From Haliea sp963974125 (lineage in GTDB: Bacteria; Pseudomonadota; Gammaproteobacteria; Pseudomonadales; Halieaceae): a stretch of 64,000 nt of DNA. The translations under genes were made by a program, and so were the position numbers. Positions 16,761 through 24,749 of this stretch are shown one piece after another. The DNA lies in assembly GCA_963974125.1 (NCBI GenBank), contig CAXBCH010000021.1, positions 18,271 through 82,270 of the forward strand, read 5' to 3'. The number at the start of each line of letters is the position of its first letter. The stretch's first letter is position 1. The notes beneath the pieces were generated by a model. The model saw nothing but the letters and a program-made list of their open reading frames with translations. It was not told the DNA's origin and did no database searches.

Positions 16761-16795
16761 CGCACCGATTCGATGCGCCGCACAACATTGGTGCA
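16761..16795. promoter_or_regulatory. NtrC-type enhancer sites
   Basis: CGCACAACATTGGTGCA at 16779-16795 fits the NtrC palindrome TGCACCA-N3-TGGTGCA at 12 of 14 positions, including one perfect half. A weaker copy, CGCACCGATTCGATGCG (9 of 14), adjoins it at 16761-16777. They lie roughly 90-125 bases upstream of the sigma-54 -24 element, the distance at which NtrC enhancers act. The rest of this 306-base gap up to ubiK shows nothing else recognisable except a single TGCACTA half-site at about 16825. Confidence 0.65.
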
Positions 16796-16870
16796 CAGAG
16801 ATGATCTGTGCCCCCCCGGCCATTTGCACTACACTGCAGCCACTGTCACTGCCTTGAGGAAAAGCGCGCC

Positions 16871-17131
16871 ATGGCCCTGAAACCCCCACCGCTGGGCGAC
16901 ATCCTGCAACAGATGAACGCGCTGGTCGCAGGCTCCGGGCTCCGCGCCGACGTGGACAAGAGCGTCCGCGCCCTGACTCAATCGGCACTGGGCAAGCTGG
17001 AGGTGGTCAGCCGGGAAGAGTTCGATGCCCAGGCGGCCATCCTGGCCCGCACCCGGGCGCGGGTCGCTGAACTGGAGGCGGAACTGGAAGCCTTGACCAG
17101 GGAGTTCGAGGCCCGCGCGGAAGACAACTAA
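16871..17131 (+). CDS. ubiK: UbiK-like ubiquinone biosynthesis accessory factor
   Basis: An 86-residue protein of the UbiK (YqiC/BMFP) family: an amphipathic N-terminal half (LGDILQQMNALVAGSGLRAD), the conserved VVSREEFDAQAAILARTR and a C-terminal coiled coil. In E. coli UbiK helps the aerobic ubiquinone biosynthesis complex. The start at 16871 is taken over an upstream frame extension because it gives the family N-terminus. It lies 36 bases before yifB, as in Pseudomonas. Confidence 0.9.
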   Translation: MALKPPPLGDILQQMNALVAGSGLRADVDKSVRALTQSALGKLEVVSREEFDAQAAILARTRARVAELEAELEALTREFEARAEDN

Positions 17132-17167
17132 CGGTCAGCCCCGGAGGGGCGCGCTCAAGGATGAGCC

Positions 17168-18670
17168 ATGGAATTGTCTGTTATCTACAGCCGCGCGGCG
17201 GCGGGCATTGCCGCGCCTCTGGTGCAGGTGGAAACCCATCTCGGCAACGGCCTGCCCGCCTTCAACATCGTCGGACTGCCGGAAACCGCAGTACGCGAGA
17301 GCCGTGACCGGGTTCGCTGCGCCCTGCAGACCTCGCATTTCGACTTTCCGGATCGGCGCATAACCGTGAACCTGGCGCCAGCGGACCTGCCCAAGGAGGG
17401 TGGTCGCTTCGACCTGCCTATCGCCCTCGGCATTCTCGCCGCCAGTGGCCAGCTCCCGACCGCAAGCATCCCGGGCCACGAATTTATCGGTGAGCTGGCG
17501 CTGGGCGGCGCTATCCGTGCCATCCCCGGCATCATCCCGGCGGCCCAGGCCAGCACCGCTGCGGACCGCACGCTGGTGACACCGGCAGCCAACGCCGCCC
17601 TGGCGGCCGTGGTACCCGGCAGCAGGATCATCGGCGCCGATGACCTCCTGACCCTGTGTGCGCACCTGAACGGCCGCCAGCCGCTGCCGCAGATGCCGCC
17701 CACGCTGGTGGGGGATTGCGCGGTACGCTACCCCGACCTGGCGGACGTCGCCGGCCAGGGTCTGGCCCGGCGGGCGCTGGAAATCGCCGCCAGCGGCGGC
17801 CACAACCTGCTGCTGTGCGGCCCGCCAGGGACCGGCAAGACCCTGCTCGCGAGCCGTCTGCCCGGCATCCTGCCAGCACCGGATCCGGAGGAGGCCCTGA
17901 CCTGTGCCGCCCTGCACAGCTTCTATGACAGTACCGGCCTGGAGCACCTGTGGCGACGCCCCTTCCGCAGCCCGCACCACAGCGCCAGCGCCGCGGCGCT
18001 GGTCGGCGGCGGCGCGCGCCCGCGGCCCGGTGAAGCCAGTCTCGCTCACGGCGGCGTCCTGTTCCTCGACGAGTTGCCCGAGTTCAGCCGCCAGGTACTG
18101 GAAATGCTGCGGGAACCCATGGAGGCCGCCGCCATCACCCTGTCGCGGGCCAACCACAAGTTCACCTACCCGGCCCGCTTCCAGCTTGTCGCCGCCATGA
18201 ACCCCTGCCCCTGCGGATTCCACGGCGATGACCAGCAGCCCTGCCGCTGCACCCCGGACCAGATCCAGCGCTACCGCCAGCGCCTGTCGGGGCCGCTGCT
18301 GGACCGGATCGACCTGCATGCGCACATGCCGCGCCTGGACGCTGCAAGCCTGCTGCGGGAGCGCCCAGGGGCGGAGAGTTCAGCGTCGGTAAGGAAGCGG
18401 GTGATGGCGGCGCGCACCTGCCAGCTGCAGCGGCAAGGTTGCACCAATGCCGTGCTGCCAGACGAACAGTTCCGTGAGGTTTGCCAGCTGGGGCCGGCAG
18501 CGAGGCGGCAGCTGGAGCGGGCCGCCGACGCCATGCACCTCTCGGGGCGCGGCCTCCACCGCAGCCTGCGGGTTGCCCGCACCCTGGCAGACATGGCCGG
18601 CGCCGCCCACATCGACAGCAGTCACATCGCCGAGGCTCTCGCCTTCCGGCAGCAGGGCAGCGTGCCCTGA
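17168..18670 (+). CDS. comM: YifB/ComM Mg-chelatase-like AAA+ ATPase
   Basis: A 500-residue protein with an N-terminal ChlI-like domain (MELSVIYSRAAAGI, NIVGLPETAVRESRDRVR), a central AAA+ core with Walker A GPPGTGKT and Walker B GVLFLDELPEF, a Cys cluster (CPCGFHGDDQQPCRC), and a C-terminal Mg-chelatase lid domain. ComM is a branch-migration helicase that helps natural transformation by extending heteroduplexes; in non-competent bacteria its role is less clear. Its length is normal. It ends ten bases before the convergent paaN stop. Confidence 0.93.
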   Translation: MELSVIYSRAAAGIAAPLVQVETHLGNGLPAFNIVGLPETAVRESRDRVRCALQTSHFDFPDRRITVNLAPADLPKEGGRFDLPIALGILAASGQLPTASIPGHEFIGELALGGAIRAIPGIIPAAQASTAADRTLVTPAANAALAAVVPGSRIIGADDLLTLCAHLNGRQPLPQMPPTLVGDCAVRYPDLADVAGQGLARRALEIAASGGHNLLLCGPPGTGKTLLASRLPGILPAPDPEEALTCAALHSFYDSTGLEHLWRRPFRSPHHSASAAALVGGGARPRPGEASLAHGGVLFLDELPEFSRQVLEMLREPMEAAAITLSRANHKFTYPARFQLVAAMNPCPCGFHGDDQQPCRCTPDQIQRYRQRLSGPLLDRIDLHAHMPRLDAASLLRERPGAESSASVRKRVMAARTCQLQRQGCTNAVLPDEQFREVCQLGPAARRQLERAADAMHLSGRGLHRSLRVARTLADMAGAAHIDSSHIAEALAFRQQGSVP

Positions 18671-18680
18671 AGCGGGATAC

Positions 18681-20363
18681 TCAGGCCGCCGGCGCCACCC
18701 CCATGAACTTGCTCTGCACAATGCGGAACCGGTTGCTGACAAAAGCGAGGTCGGCGAGGCAGGCATTGCCCGCCGGATTGAGCCCGGTGACATGGAAATC
18801 GGAATAGGCCGCCGCGAAATTGATCGGCATGCCGGTCAGGTTGCAGGCCACCGAGGCGCCGGCGGCGTGATAGGCGTCCACCGCCCGGCCCAGGAAAGCC
18901 GGATCAGTGGAGTAGACATGGGAGGTGATGGCGCCGCAGTCGCGGGCGTTGCCAGTGGCATCCTGCAGACAGGCTGCAGCATCCTCGTTGGCAATAATGA
19001 ATGATACCGGGCCGAAGACCTCCTGCCGGTACCAGTCGCGATCGGCCGCGGTCGCCGCGATAACCAGCGGAGTGGCGGTGCGTGCGGCGGGAAAATCCGG
19101 GTTGTCATAGGGGGCCGAGTCGCGCAGGAGTCGGTCCCCCGCCAGCGCGCGATAGCGGTCCACGTTGGCCTGCACCGTCGGGTCGAACAGGGTGCCGCAG
19201 AGCGTGGCTGCGCCCCGCGCATCCGCCAGCCAGTGCTCCACTGCGGCGCAGATGGCCTGCGCCACCTCCGCGTGGCTGACCATCTCGCCCCGGACCGGGA
19301 TGCCCGCCGCGGGAATATGAATGTTCTGCACGCTGGTGCACATCTGCGCTGACGCCTGGCACAGCGAGTGGGCGATGGCCCGGGCCGTGGCGGTGAGGTC
19401 GTCAGTGGACTCCAGCACCACCGAGTTGCAGCCCGCAGTCTCCGTGTACACCAGCTTGCCGGGGCAGTTCTGCTCCAGCCAACTGCCAAAGCGGGGGCTG
19501 CCGGTAAAGTCGATGATGGCGGTGTCCGGGTGCTGGACCAGGGGCAGGGTCGCCGGTTCGGCACGAGTATCCGCCGCCAGGGTCACCAGGTTCGGGTCAA
19601 AGCCCGCCTCCGCCAGCACCTCGCGACAGACCCTCGCCACCATGGCCACCGGCAGGGTGGCCGCCGGGTGCGGCTTCAACACCACCGGGTTGCCGGTGGC
19701 CAGGGAAGCGCAGAGCGCCGGATAGGTATTCCACAGCGGAAAGGTCGCACAGCACACCACCACGCCAATGCCGCGCGGCACCAGCCGGTAGCGCTTGTCC
19801 AGGCTGGCCACCCCGTCGCGGCCGAACTGCCGCTCCCAGCGTGCAGTGGCAGGCACATCCTGCATGGCCTTGTGCGCATAGGCCAGCGCCTCCAGGCCCC
19901 GGTCCAGGGCATTGGCGCCGCTGCCGGCAAAGGCCATGACATAGGACTGGCCGGAGGTGTGCATGGTGGCGTGGGCATTCTCGAACAGCTGCTCGCCGCA
20001 GCGTTGCAGGATCTCCAGGCACACACCCACCCGCGCTTCCGGACTGGCTGCCGCCCAGGCGGGGCGCGCGCTGTTGATGGCGGCGAACAGGCCTTCGGGG
20101 TCGACCCGCGGATAGCGCACAGCCAGCGGTTCGCCGGTGTAGGGCGAGACTTCCTCCCCCACCCGGCCGATCTCGCCGGGCTGCTGCAACGGAAAATCCC
20201 GGCCCAGCAGGCTCTCGAAACGGGCCTTGCCCGCAGCCGGCTTTTCCTCGCCGTGAATTTTGCTGCTGGGATTTTCCGGCCAGCCGCTCCAGGCATAGCG
20301 GTGGGCGCAGGCGTCCAGGGCCTTGGCAAGCAGATCCTGGTGTTTCTCGAACAGGGCAGTCAT
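18681..20363 (-). CDS. paaN: PaaN-type aldehyde dehydrogenase of phenylacetate degradation
   Basis: A 560-residue aldehyde-dehydrogenase-fold protein of the PaaN family. It has the cofactor-binding segments CCATFPLWNTYPALC and PVVLKPHPAATLP, the catalytic Glu region VYTETAGCNSVV and the catalytic Cys in ASAQMCTSVQN. It lacks the C-terminal hotdog hydratase domain of PaaZ, so it would not hydrolyse the oxepin ring by itself. The start overlaps the stop of the upstream HxlR-type regulator by four bases (ATGA). No other paa genes are in the window, so the substrate may be a different aromatic or acyl semialdehyde. Confidence 0.82.
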   Translation of the reverse strand: MTALFEKHQDLLAKALDACAHRYAWSGWPENPSSKIHGEEKPAAGKARFESLLGRDFPLQQPGEIGRVGEEVSPYTGEPLAVRYPRVDPEGLFAAINSARPAWAAASPEARVGVCLEILQRCGEQLFENAHATMHTSGQSYVMAFAGSGANALDRGLEALAYAHKAMQDVPATARWERQFGRDGVASLDKRYRLVPRGIGVVVCCATFPLWNTYPALCASLATGNPVVLKPHPAATLPVAMVARVCREVLAEAGFDPNLVTLAADTRAEPATLPLVQHPDTAIIDFTGSPRFGSWLEQNCPGKLVYTETAGCNSVVLESTDDLTATARAIAHSLCQASAQMCTSVQNIHIPAAGIPVRGEMVSHAEVAQAICAAVEHWLADARGAATLCGTLFDPTVQANVDRYRALAGDRLLRDSAPYDNPDFPAARTATPLVIAATAADRDWYRQEVFGPVSFIIANEDAAACLQDATGNARDCGAITSHVYSTDPAFLGRAVDAYHAAGASVACNLTGMPINFAAAYSDFHVTGLNPAGNACLADLAFVSNRFRIVQSKFMGVAPAA

Positions 20364-21295
20364 GCGGGGTCTCCAATCGTGAAATCGACATGGTGGGCGC
20401 GAAGCTCTTCACCGCAGTGGTCACAGACCACTTCGCCGTGCAGGTTCTCGCCACAGAGGGTATGGGTCAGGCACATGGGGCGGCCGGTGCCGCTGGGATC
20501 GCACCACTTGTCACCCCATTGCAGCAGGGTCAGGAAGTAGGGAAACAGGTCCCAGCCTTTCTCGGTCAGCTCATAGGCATAGCGCACCGGGCGCTGCTGG
20601 TAGGGCTGGGTGGCAAATACACCGTGGCGCACCAGGAACCGCATCCGGTCCGAGAGGATGTTGGTCGCCACCGGCAATTCCTTGTGGAACTCGTCGAAAC
20701 GCTGCAGGCCGTGAAAGGCCAGGGCGATCACATTCGCGGTCCAGCGGTCGCCGACCAGATTGATGAGGTTGCGGTAGACGCTGTGCTCGCCCGGCACCTC
20801 ATTGGCGGACAGGGATGAACGCCGACGTACCTTCTTATCGCGGATGTCCCGGGTCGCACCGGGGCCGGGGTGATAACTGACATCCCGGCCATGCACATCG
20901 CGACGACAGCTGCCACAGCGCAGGCGCGGCTGCAGCGGCCGACCACAGCTACGGTGAAACAAATGCACCTTGCCCTCTGGCGGCGGCGGGTGATGCTTCT
21001 CTTCCCACACCACCGCCATCAGCGCATGCTGGTAAAGATCAATCGATTTGCGCGTCAGATGATAGACCGGATGCCGCGGATCCCCGTTCGCCGCTCGCTT
21101 GCGCAGGCAATCCACGGACTGCAGCCACTTGAGGCGGTTGGAGAGCACCCCCCGGGAGACACCGGTCGCCTCGAGCATGCCGCTGAAGGTGTTGATGCCC
21201 CAGAACACCTCCTGGATGATCAAAATGCACCATTTGTCTCCAATCTGGTCCAGGGCCCGATTGATGGAACTGGCGCGGGTCCTCAACTGGTGCAT
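20360..21295 (-). CDS. Double HxlR regulator with two zinc-knuckle-like modules
   Basis: A 311-residue regulator built from two copies of the same module. Each copy is an HxlR-type winged helix (first: GDKWCILIIQEVFWG at 19-33; second: GDRWTANVIALAFHG at 182-196) followed by a zinc-ribbon-like cluster of identical spacing, H-x2-C-x9-C-x2-C (His114, Cys117, 127, 130; His278, Cys281, 291, 294). Typical HxlR proteins are about 100-160 residues and act as dimers, so this resembles a covalent dimer. A basic linker (KKVRRR, 154-159) lies between the copies. It overlaps paaN and probably controls it. The metal binding is inferred from the Cys/His pattern. Confidence 0.82.
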   Translation of the reverse strand: MHQLRTRASSINRALDQIGDKWCILIIQEVFWGINTFSGMLEATGVSRGVLSNRLKWLQSVDCLRKRAANGDPRHPVYHLTRKSIDLYQHALMAVVWEEKHHPPPPEGKVHLFHRSCGRPLQPRLRCGSCRRDVHGRDVSYHPGPGATRDIRDKKVRRRSSLSANEVPGEHSVYRNLINLVGDRWTANVIALAFHGLQRFDEFHKELPVATNILSDRMRFLVRHGVFATQPYQQRPVRYAYELTEKGWDLFPYFLTLLQWGDKWCDPSGTGRPMCLTHTLCGENLHGEVVCDHCGEELRAHHVDFTIGDPA

Positions 21296-21340
21296 GACGG
21301 CCCCTCCCGAGGGGAATTCAACGACTCTGGATACACGCTT

Positions 21341-22228
21341 TCAGGTGCAGTGGAAGTGGAGCACCAGAGCGGTGTCCAGGTCGCGTGCCTGGCCCAGGCT
21401 GATGCAGCCATGGCCGCGCAACAACAGCTCATCGCGGTGCACGAAGACGGGATCATCAGCGGCCAGATAGACAAAGGTGCCGTTGGTGGAGGCGTCCACC
21501 AGCACAAAGAAGCCGCGCCGGTACTCGAGCGTGGCATGGTGGCGGGACACCCACTCGGCATCCACCACCACGTCCGCCGCGGGATCGCGCCCCAGCACCA
21601 GCGGCTGGCTGAGCTCGTCGACCATCACCGTCCGGCTGCGATAATCAAGGGCCAGCCGGGTGTCGTGGTGAGTACCGGCAAGCGAATCCAGCCCCTGAAA
21701 GCTGGTGACGTTGGTGGTGTCGTCCTTCCAGACAATGTCCACGATATCAAGCAACTGGCGCTTGCCGGGCATTCGCGCCTTGCCCAGGCTGCGAGTCCGG
21801 ACAGTGCCGGCAGCCAGAGCGCGCACGGACTCCGCCGTGGTGATGATCTGCTCGCGCTTGGCCAGGCTGGTCATGCGGGCGGCAGTATTGACCGCGGCGC
21901 CGAACACATCGCTCTCCTCCTGCAGTACATCACCGTGATGCAGCCCGATACGCAGGGCCAGGCGCTCCCGGGTGCAGAGCTCTTGCCCGCTGACACGACG
22001 CTGCATGTCCATTGCTGCCGCCACACCGCGGTCTGCGCACGGAAAAGTTGCCATGATCTCGTCGCCAATGGTTTTCACCACCTCACCACCATGCACTGCC
22101 ACCACCTCCGCACACACCTGCAGCAGCCCCTGGATGGTCTCCCGCGCCACCTCGTCGCCGCGCTGTTCAAACAGACGCGTGCTGCCGCTGATGTCAGCGA
22201 AGACAATGGTGAGAGGTTTGCGAGTCAT
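21341..22228 (-). CDS. Class III adenylate/guanylate cyclase with FHA domain
   Basis: A 295-residue cytoplasmic protein. The class III cyclase domain (about 5-165) has the metal Asp12 in IVFADISGSTRLFE, the second metal site VKTIGDEIMATF and the transition-state Asn/Arg pair in AAVNTAARM. An FHA domain follows (about 205-285) with LVLGRDPAADVVV, WVSRHHATLEY and DASTNGTFVY, which recognises phosphothreonine. So cyclic-nucleotide output may be gated by Ser/Thr phosphorylation; no kinase gene is in the window. The start at 22228 is preferred over an upstream extension. It follows the TonB receptor gene and precedes the HxlR gene by 45 bases. Confidence 0.88.
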   Translation of the reverse strand: MTRKPLTIVFADISGSTRLFEQRGDEVARETIQGLLQVCAEVVAVHGGEVVKTIGDEIMATFPCADRGVAAAMDMQRRVSGQELCTRERLALRIGLHHGDVLQEESDVFGAAVNTAARMTSLAKREQIITTAESVRALAAGTVRTRSLGKARMPGKRQLLDIVDIVWKDDTTNVTSFQGLDSLAGTHHDTRLALDYRSRTVMVDELSQPLVLGRDPAADVVVDAEWVSRHHATLEYRRGFFVLVDASTNGTFVYLAADDPVFVHRDELLLRGHGCISLGQARDLDTALVLHFHCT

Positions 22229-22278
22229 GGACGCGGATGATAGGCGAAAGCAGGACTCACCTCCACTGCCGTGACGAG

Positions 22279-22306
22279 GAGGCAGCCCGGCAATCCAGGC
22301 TGCCTC
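22279..22306. other. Perfect 9-bp stem-loop between receptor and cyclase genes
   Basis: GAGGCAGCC and GGCTGCCTC form a perfect stem with a 10-base loop, 9 bases beyond the TonB receptor stop. The stem would be stable in either RNA, but no T run follows on the minus strand, so it is not a full intrinsic terminator. It may mark the receptor mRNA 3' end or lower expression of the cyclase downstream. Confidence 0.5.
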
Positions 22307-22314
22307 ACGGTGCC

Positions 22315-24636
22315 TCAAAAACTCTTGGTTAGAGTGACACCAGCAGTACGCGGCGGCATGTAGTACTCCGACGTGACGCCAGTGGGGTCGACGATACGGT
22401 TGGTGATCTGCAGTTCGTCGTTGAGGTTCTTGCCCCAGACATCCACCGCCAGGGAACCGTCGGCGCTGGTCCAGCTGACACTGGCGTCGATCAGCTCAAC
22501 GCTACCCTGGCGCTCCACCGGCCGGTTCTGGGGCCCGCTGTAGTACTCGTCCTTCCAGCTGTAGCTGAGGCCGAAATCCAGGGCGCTGCCATTGCCGAGA
22601 TTGACCCGGTAGTTGGCACTGCTGGTAAGGGAACCGTCCGGCGCAAACGGCAGGCTGCGGTCCGCCAGGTCAACGCCATTGGAGTTGATGAACTCCTTGA
22701 AGGTGGCATCGCTGTAGTTGTAGCTCGCGCTCAGGGTGAAGTTCTCGAAGGGCACGACGTCGAAGGACGCCTCGAAGCCCTTTGATTCGGCCTGGGCGTT
22801 CAGCAGTACCAGCAGGAAGCGGCTGTTGAGCTCGAACACCTGCAGGTCCTCGTAGTCCATGTCGTAGTAGGACAGGTTGAACTGCAGGCGCTTGTCCCAC
22901 CAGGAGGACTTCATGCCCAGTTCGATGTTCTCGACGATTTCCGGATCCACCGGCTCCGCGGCGACGCTGGCCAGGTTGGTCTGGGACTGGAAGGCGCCGC
23001 TCTTGAAGCCCTCGGAGTAGGTGGCGTAGAACATCAGGTCATCCGTGGGCCGCCAGGCCAGGGACAGCTTGTGGGTCACCTCGGACCAGGAGTCCTCGGC
23101 AAACACGGGTGCTGCAAACGACGGCAGGATCAGGGGCACGCCGGAAGGCGTGGTATCCAGCAGGTCGATGGAGTTCTGGGTGATCTCCTTCTCGTCCTCG
23201 GCCCAGCGCACCCCGTAGGTCAGGGTCAGCTGCTCGGTGAGGTCATAGTCCGCCTGGCCGTAGACCGCATAACTGGTGGTGGTGTTGTCCTGGGTAAAGA
23301 GCACATCGCCGACGCCCGCCAGCCCCAGACCCTGCAAGGGGGTGCTGTACTGGGTATAGAACTCCTCGGCCCGCTCCACATCCTCCTCCATGAAGAAGGC
23401 GCCGGCCAGCCAGTTCAGGCGCTCGCTGTTGCCGGCGAGACGGAACTCCTGGGAAAACTGCGAGGCCTCTTCCTCGGCGCCGTTGACCACGTTGCCCGGG
23501 GCGGTGAAAAAGCCGGGGGGCAGCGGCACGCCCGGGGGCGATGGCGCGCTCAGGTTGTTGAGGGGGATGCCGGTAAGGTCGTCCACCCAGTTGTAGTCGC
23601 TGGAGCGCCAGGCAGTAATGGAGGTCAGGCTGGCCCAGTCCAGGTCGACTTCCAAGCGGGCCATCACCCCCTCGACCACGCGCTTCTGCGAGGTATCGAA
23701 CTGGGAGGTACAGTTGCGATCATCTTCCATGTAGCGCTCGGACATGCCGATGCGCCAGAACGGCGCCAGGCCGGCGATGGCCGAATCCACGTTCTGGATG
23801 TGGCGGCAGGGACCGTTGGTCTCATCGCGGGCGTAATCAGCCGTCAGCAGCAGGTCGACGCGCTCGCTGATGTCGAACATCAGCTGCGCCCGGGCGCTGA
23901 CCGCGCGGGCGTCATCCATCTTTTCCCCGGCATTGCCGGCGCCAAAGCTCTCGCCAATGATCGGGCTGTTGGCGAAGTTGCCGGAGGTATTGATATCGGC
24001 GGGAGTGATCACGTTGCGGCCATAGCCATCCCGGTCGCGGAAGGAGTAGACCAGCTTGCCGGCGACCTTGTCGGTGAGCCCGCCGCTGGCCAGGCCCTGG
24101 AAGTGGCGCAGGTCGTCGCTGCCGGCGGAGACCCGCACCCGCAGCTCGGTTTCCTGGGAGGGGCGCGAGGTGACGATATTGATCGCGCCGCCGTTGGTGT
24201 TCTTGCCGTACAGGGTGCCCTGGGGGCCGCGCAGGATTTCCACCCGTTCGAGGTCAAACAGGTCAAAGCCGACGCCGCCGGTGCGGCCGATATAGACTTC
24301 ATCCAGGAACACGCCGATCGCCGGGTCGCTGCCCGCCGAGTCGGAGCTGTTGCCGATGCCGCGAATATAGATGCGCGGCTCGCCGATACTGAACTGGTTG
24401 TAGGTCAGCCCCGGGGTACGGAAGGCGATATCGTTGAGGCCGCTGATCTTGCCGACCTCGATATCATCGCCGGCGAGGGCGGCGACGGACAGGGGTACAT
24501 CCTGAATGCTCTGGGCGCGGCGTTCGGCGGTCACCACCACCTCTTCCAGCTGTTGCTGGGCGGAGGCCAGCATGGGCAGGGCCAGGGGCAGCACGGCAAG
24601 GGCGTGAATGGCGGCGCGGAGTGTATTGGTAGTCAT
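22315..24636 (-). CDS. TonB-dependent outer-membrane receptor
   Basis: A 773-residue receptor. The signal peptide ends LPMLASAQQ and a TonB box (LEEVVVTAERR) follows. The plug domain (about 40-165) includes RIYIRGIGNS and VEILRGPQGTLYGKNTNGG, and the 22-strand barrel ends ...RTAGVTLTKSF with terminal Phe. Its plug (ERRAQSIQDVPLSV, PGLTYNQFS) is of the type often found beside aromatic or terpenoid catabolic genes in marine and sphingomonad-like bacteria rather than a siderophore receptor with known ligand. It lies 113 bases downstream of the carotenoid oxygenase gene, beyond a terminator. The substrate is unknown. Confidence 0.93.
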   Translation of the reverse strand: MTTNTLRAAIHALAVLPLALPMLASAQQQLEEVVVTAERRAQSIQDVPLSVAALAGDDIEVGKISGLNDIAFRTPGLTYNQFSIGEPRIYIRGIGNSSDSAGSDPAIGVFLDEVYIGRTGGVGFDLFDLERVEILRGPQGTLYGKNTNGGAINIVTSRPSQETELRVRVSAGSDDLRHFQGLASGGLTDKVAGKLVYSFRDRDGYGRNVITPADINTSGNFANSPIIGESFGAGNAGEKMDDARAVSARAQLMFDISERVDLLLTADYARDETNGPCRHIQNVDSAIAGLAPFWRIGMSERYMEDDRNCTSQFDTSQKRVVEGVMARLEVDLDWASLTSITAWRSSDYNWVDDLTGIPLNNLSAPSPPGVPLPPGFFTAPGNVVNGAEEEASQFSQEFRLAGNSERLNWLAGAFFMEEDVERAEEFYTQYSTPLQGLGLAGVGDVLFTQDNTTTSYAVYGQADYDLTEQLTLTYGVRWAEDEKEITQNSIDLLDTTPSGVPLILPSFAAPVFAEDSWSEVTHKLSLAWRPTDDLMFYATYSEGFKSGAFQSQTNLASVAAEPVDPEIVENIELGMKSSWWDKRLQFNLSYYDMDYEDLQVFELNSRFLLVLLNAQAESKGFEASFDVVPFENFTLSASYNYSDATFKEFINSNGVDLADRSLPFAPDGSLTSSANYRVNLGNGSALDFGLSYSWKDEYYSGPQNRPVERQGSVELIDASVSWTSADGSLAVDVWGKNLNDELQITNRIVDPTGVTSEYYMPPRTAGVTLTKSF

Positions 24637-24707
24637 AGAAGCCTCGTGCGGACGTTATCGGTTATAGTGGCTTGCATTAACGAACTAAGTTTATCGAAAC
24701 CTTGGCG

Positions 24708-24743
24708 AAAAACAAGGGCGGGCGCCCGGGATCGCAGCGCCCG
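24708..24743 (-). terminator. Rho-independent terminator of the carotenoid oxygenase gene
   Basis: On the minus strand the perfect 7-bp stem CGGGCGC/GCGCCCG with an 11-base loop is followed by CCCTTGTTTTTC. It begins seven bases beyond the oxygenase stop. It implies that the TonB receptor gene downstream has its own promoter in the remaining ~70 bases. Confidence 0.75.
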
Positions 24744-24749
24744 GGGGTC

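Noticed and set aside
22279..22306. Intrinsic terminator for the TonB receptor gene
   Set aside because: The stem is perfect, but no T run follows on the relevant strand, so it is listed only as a stem-loop.
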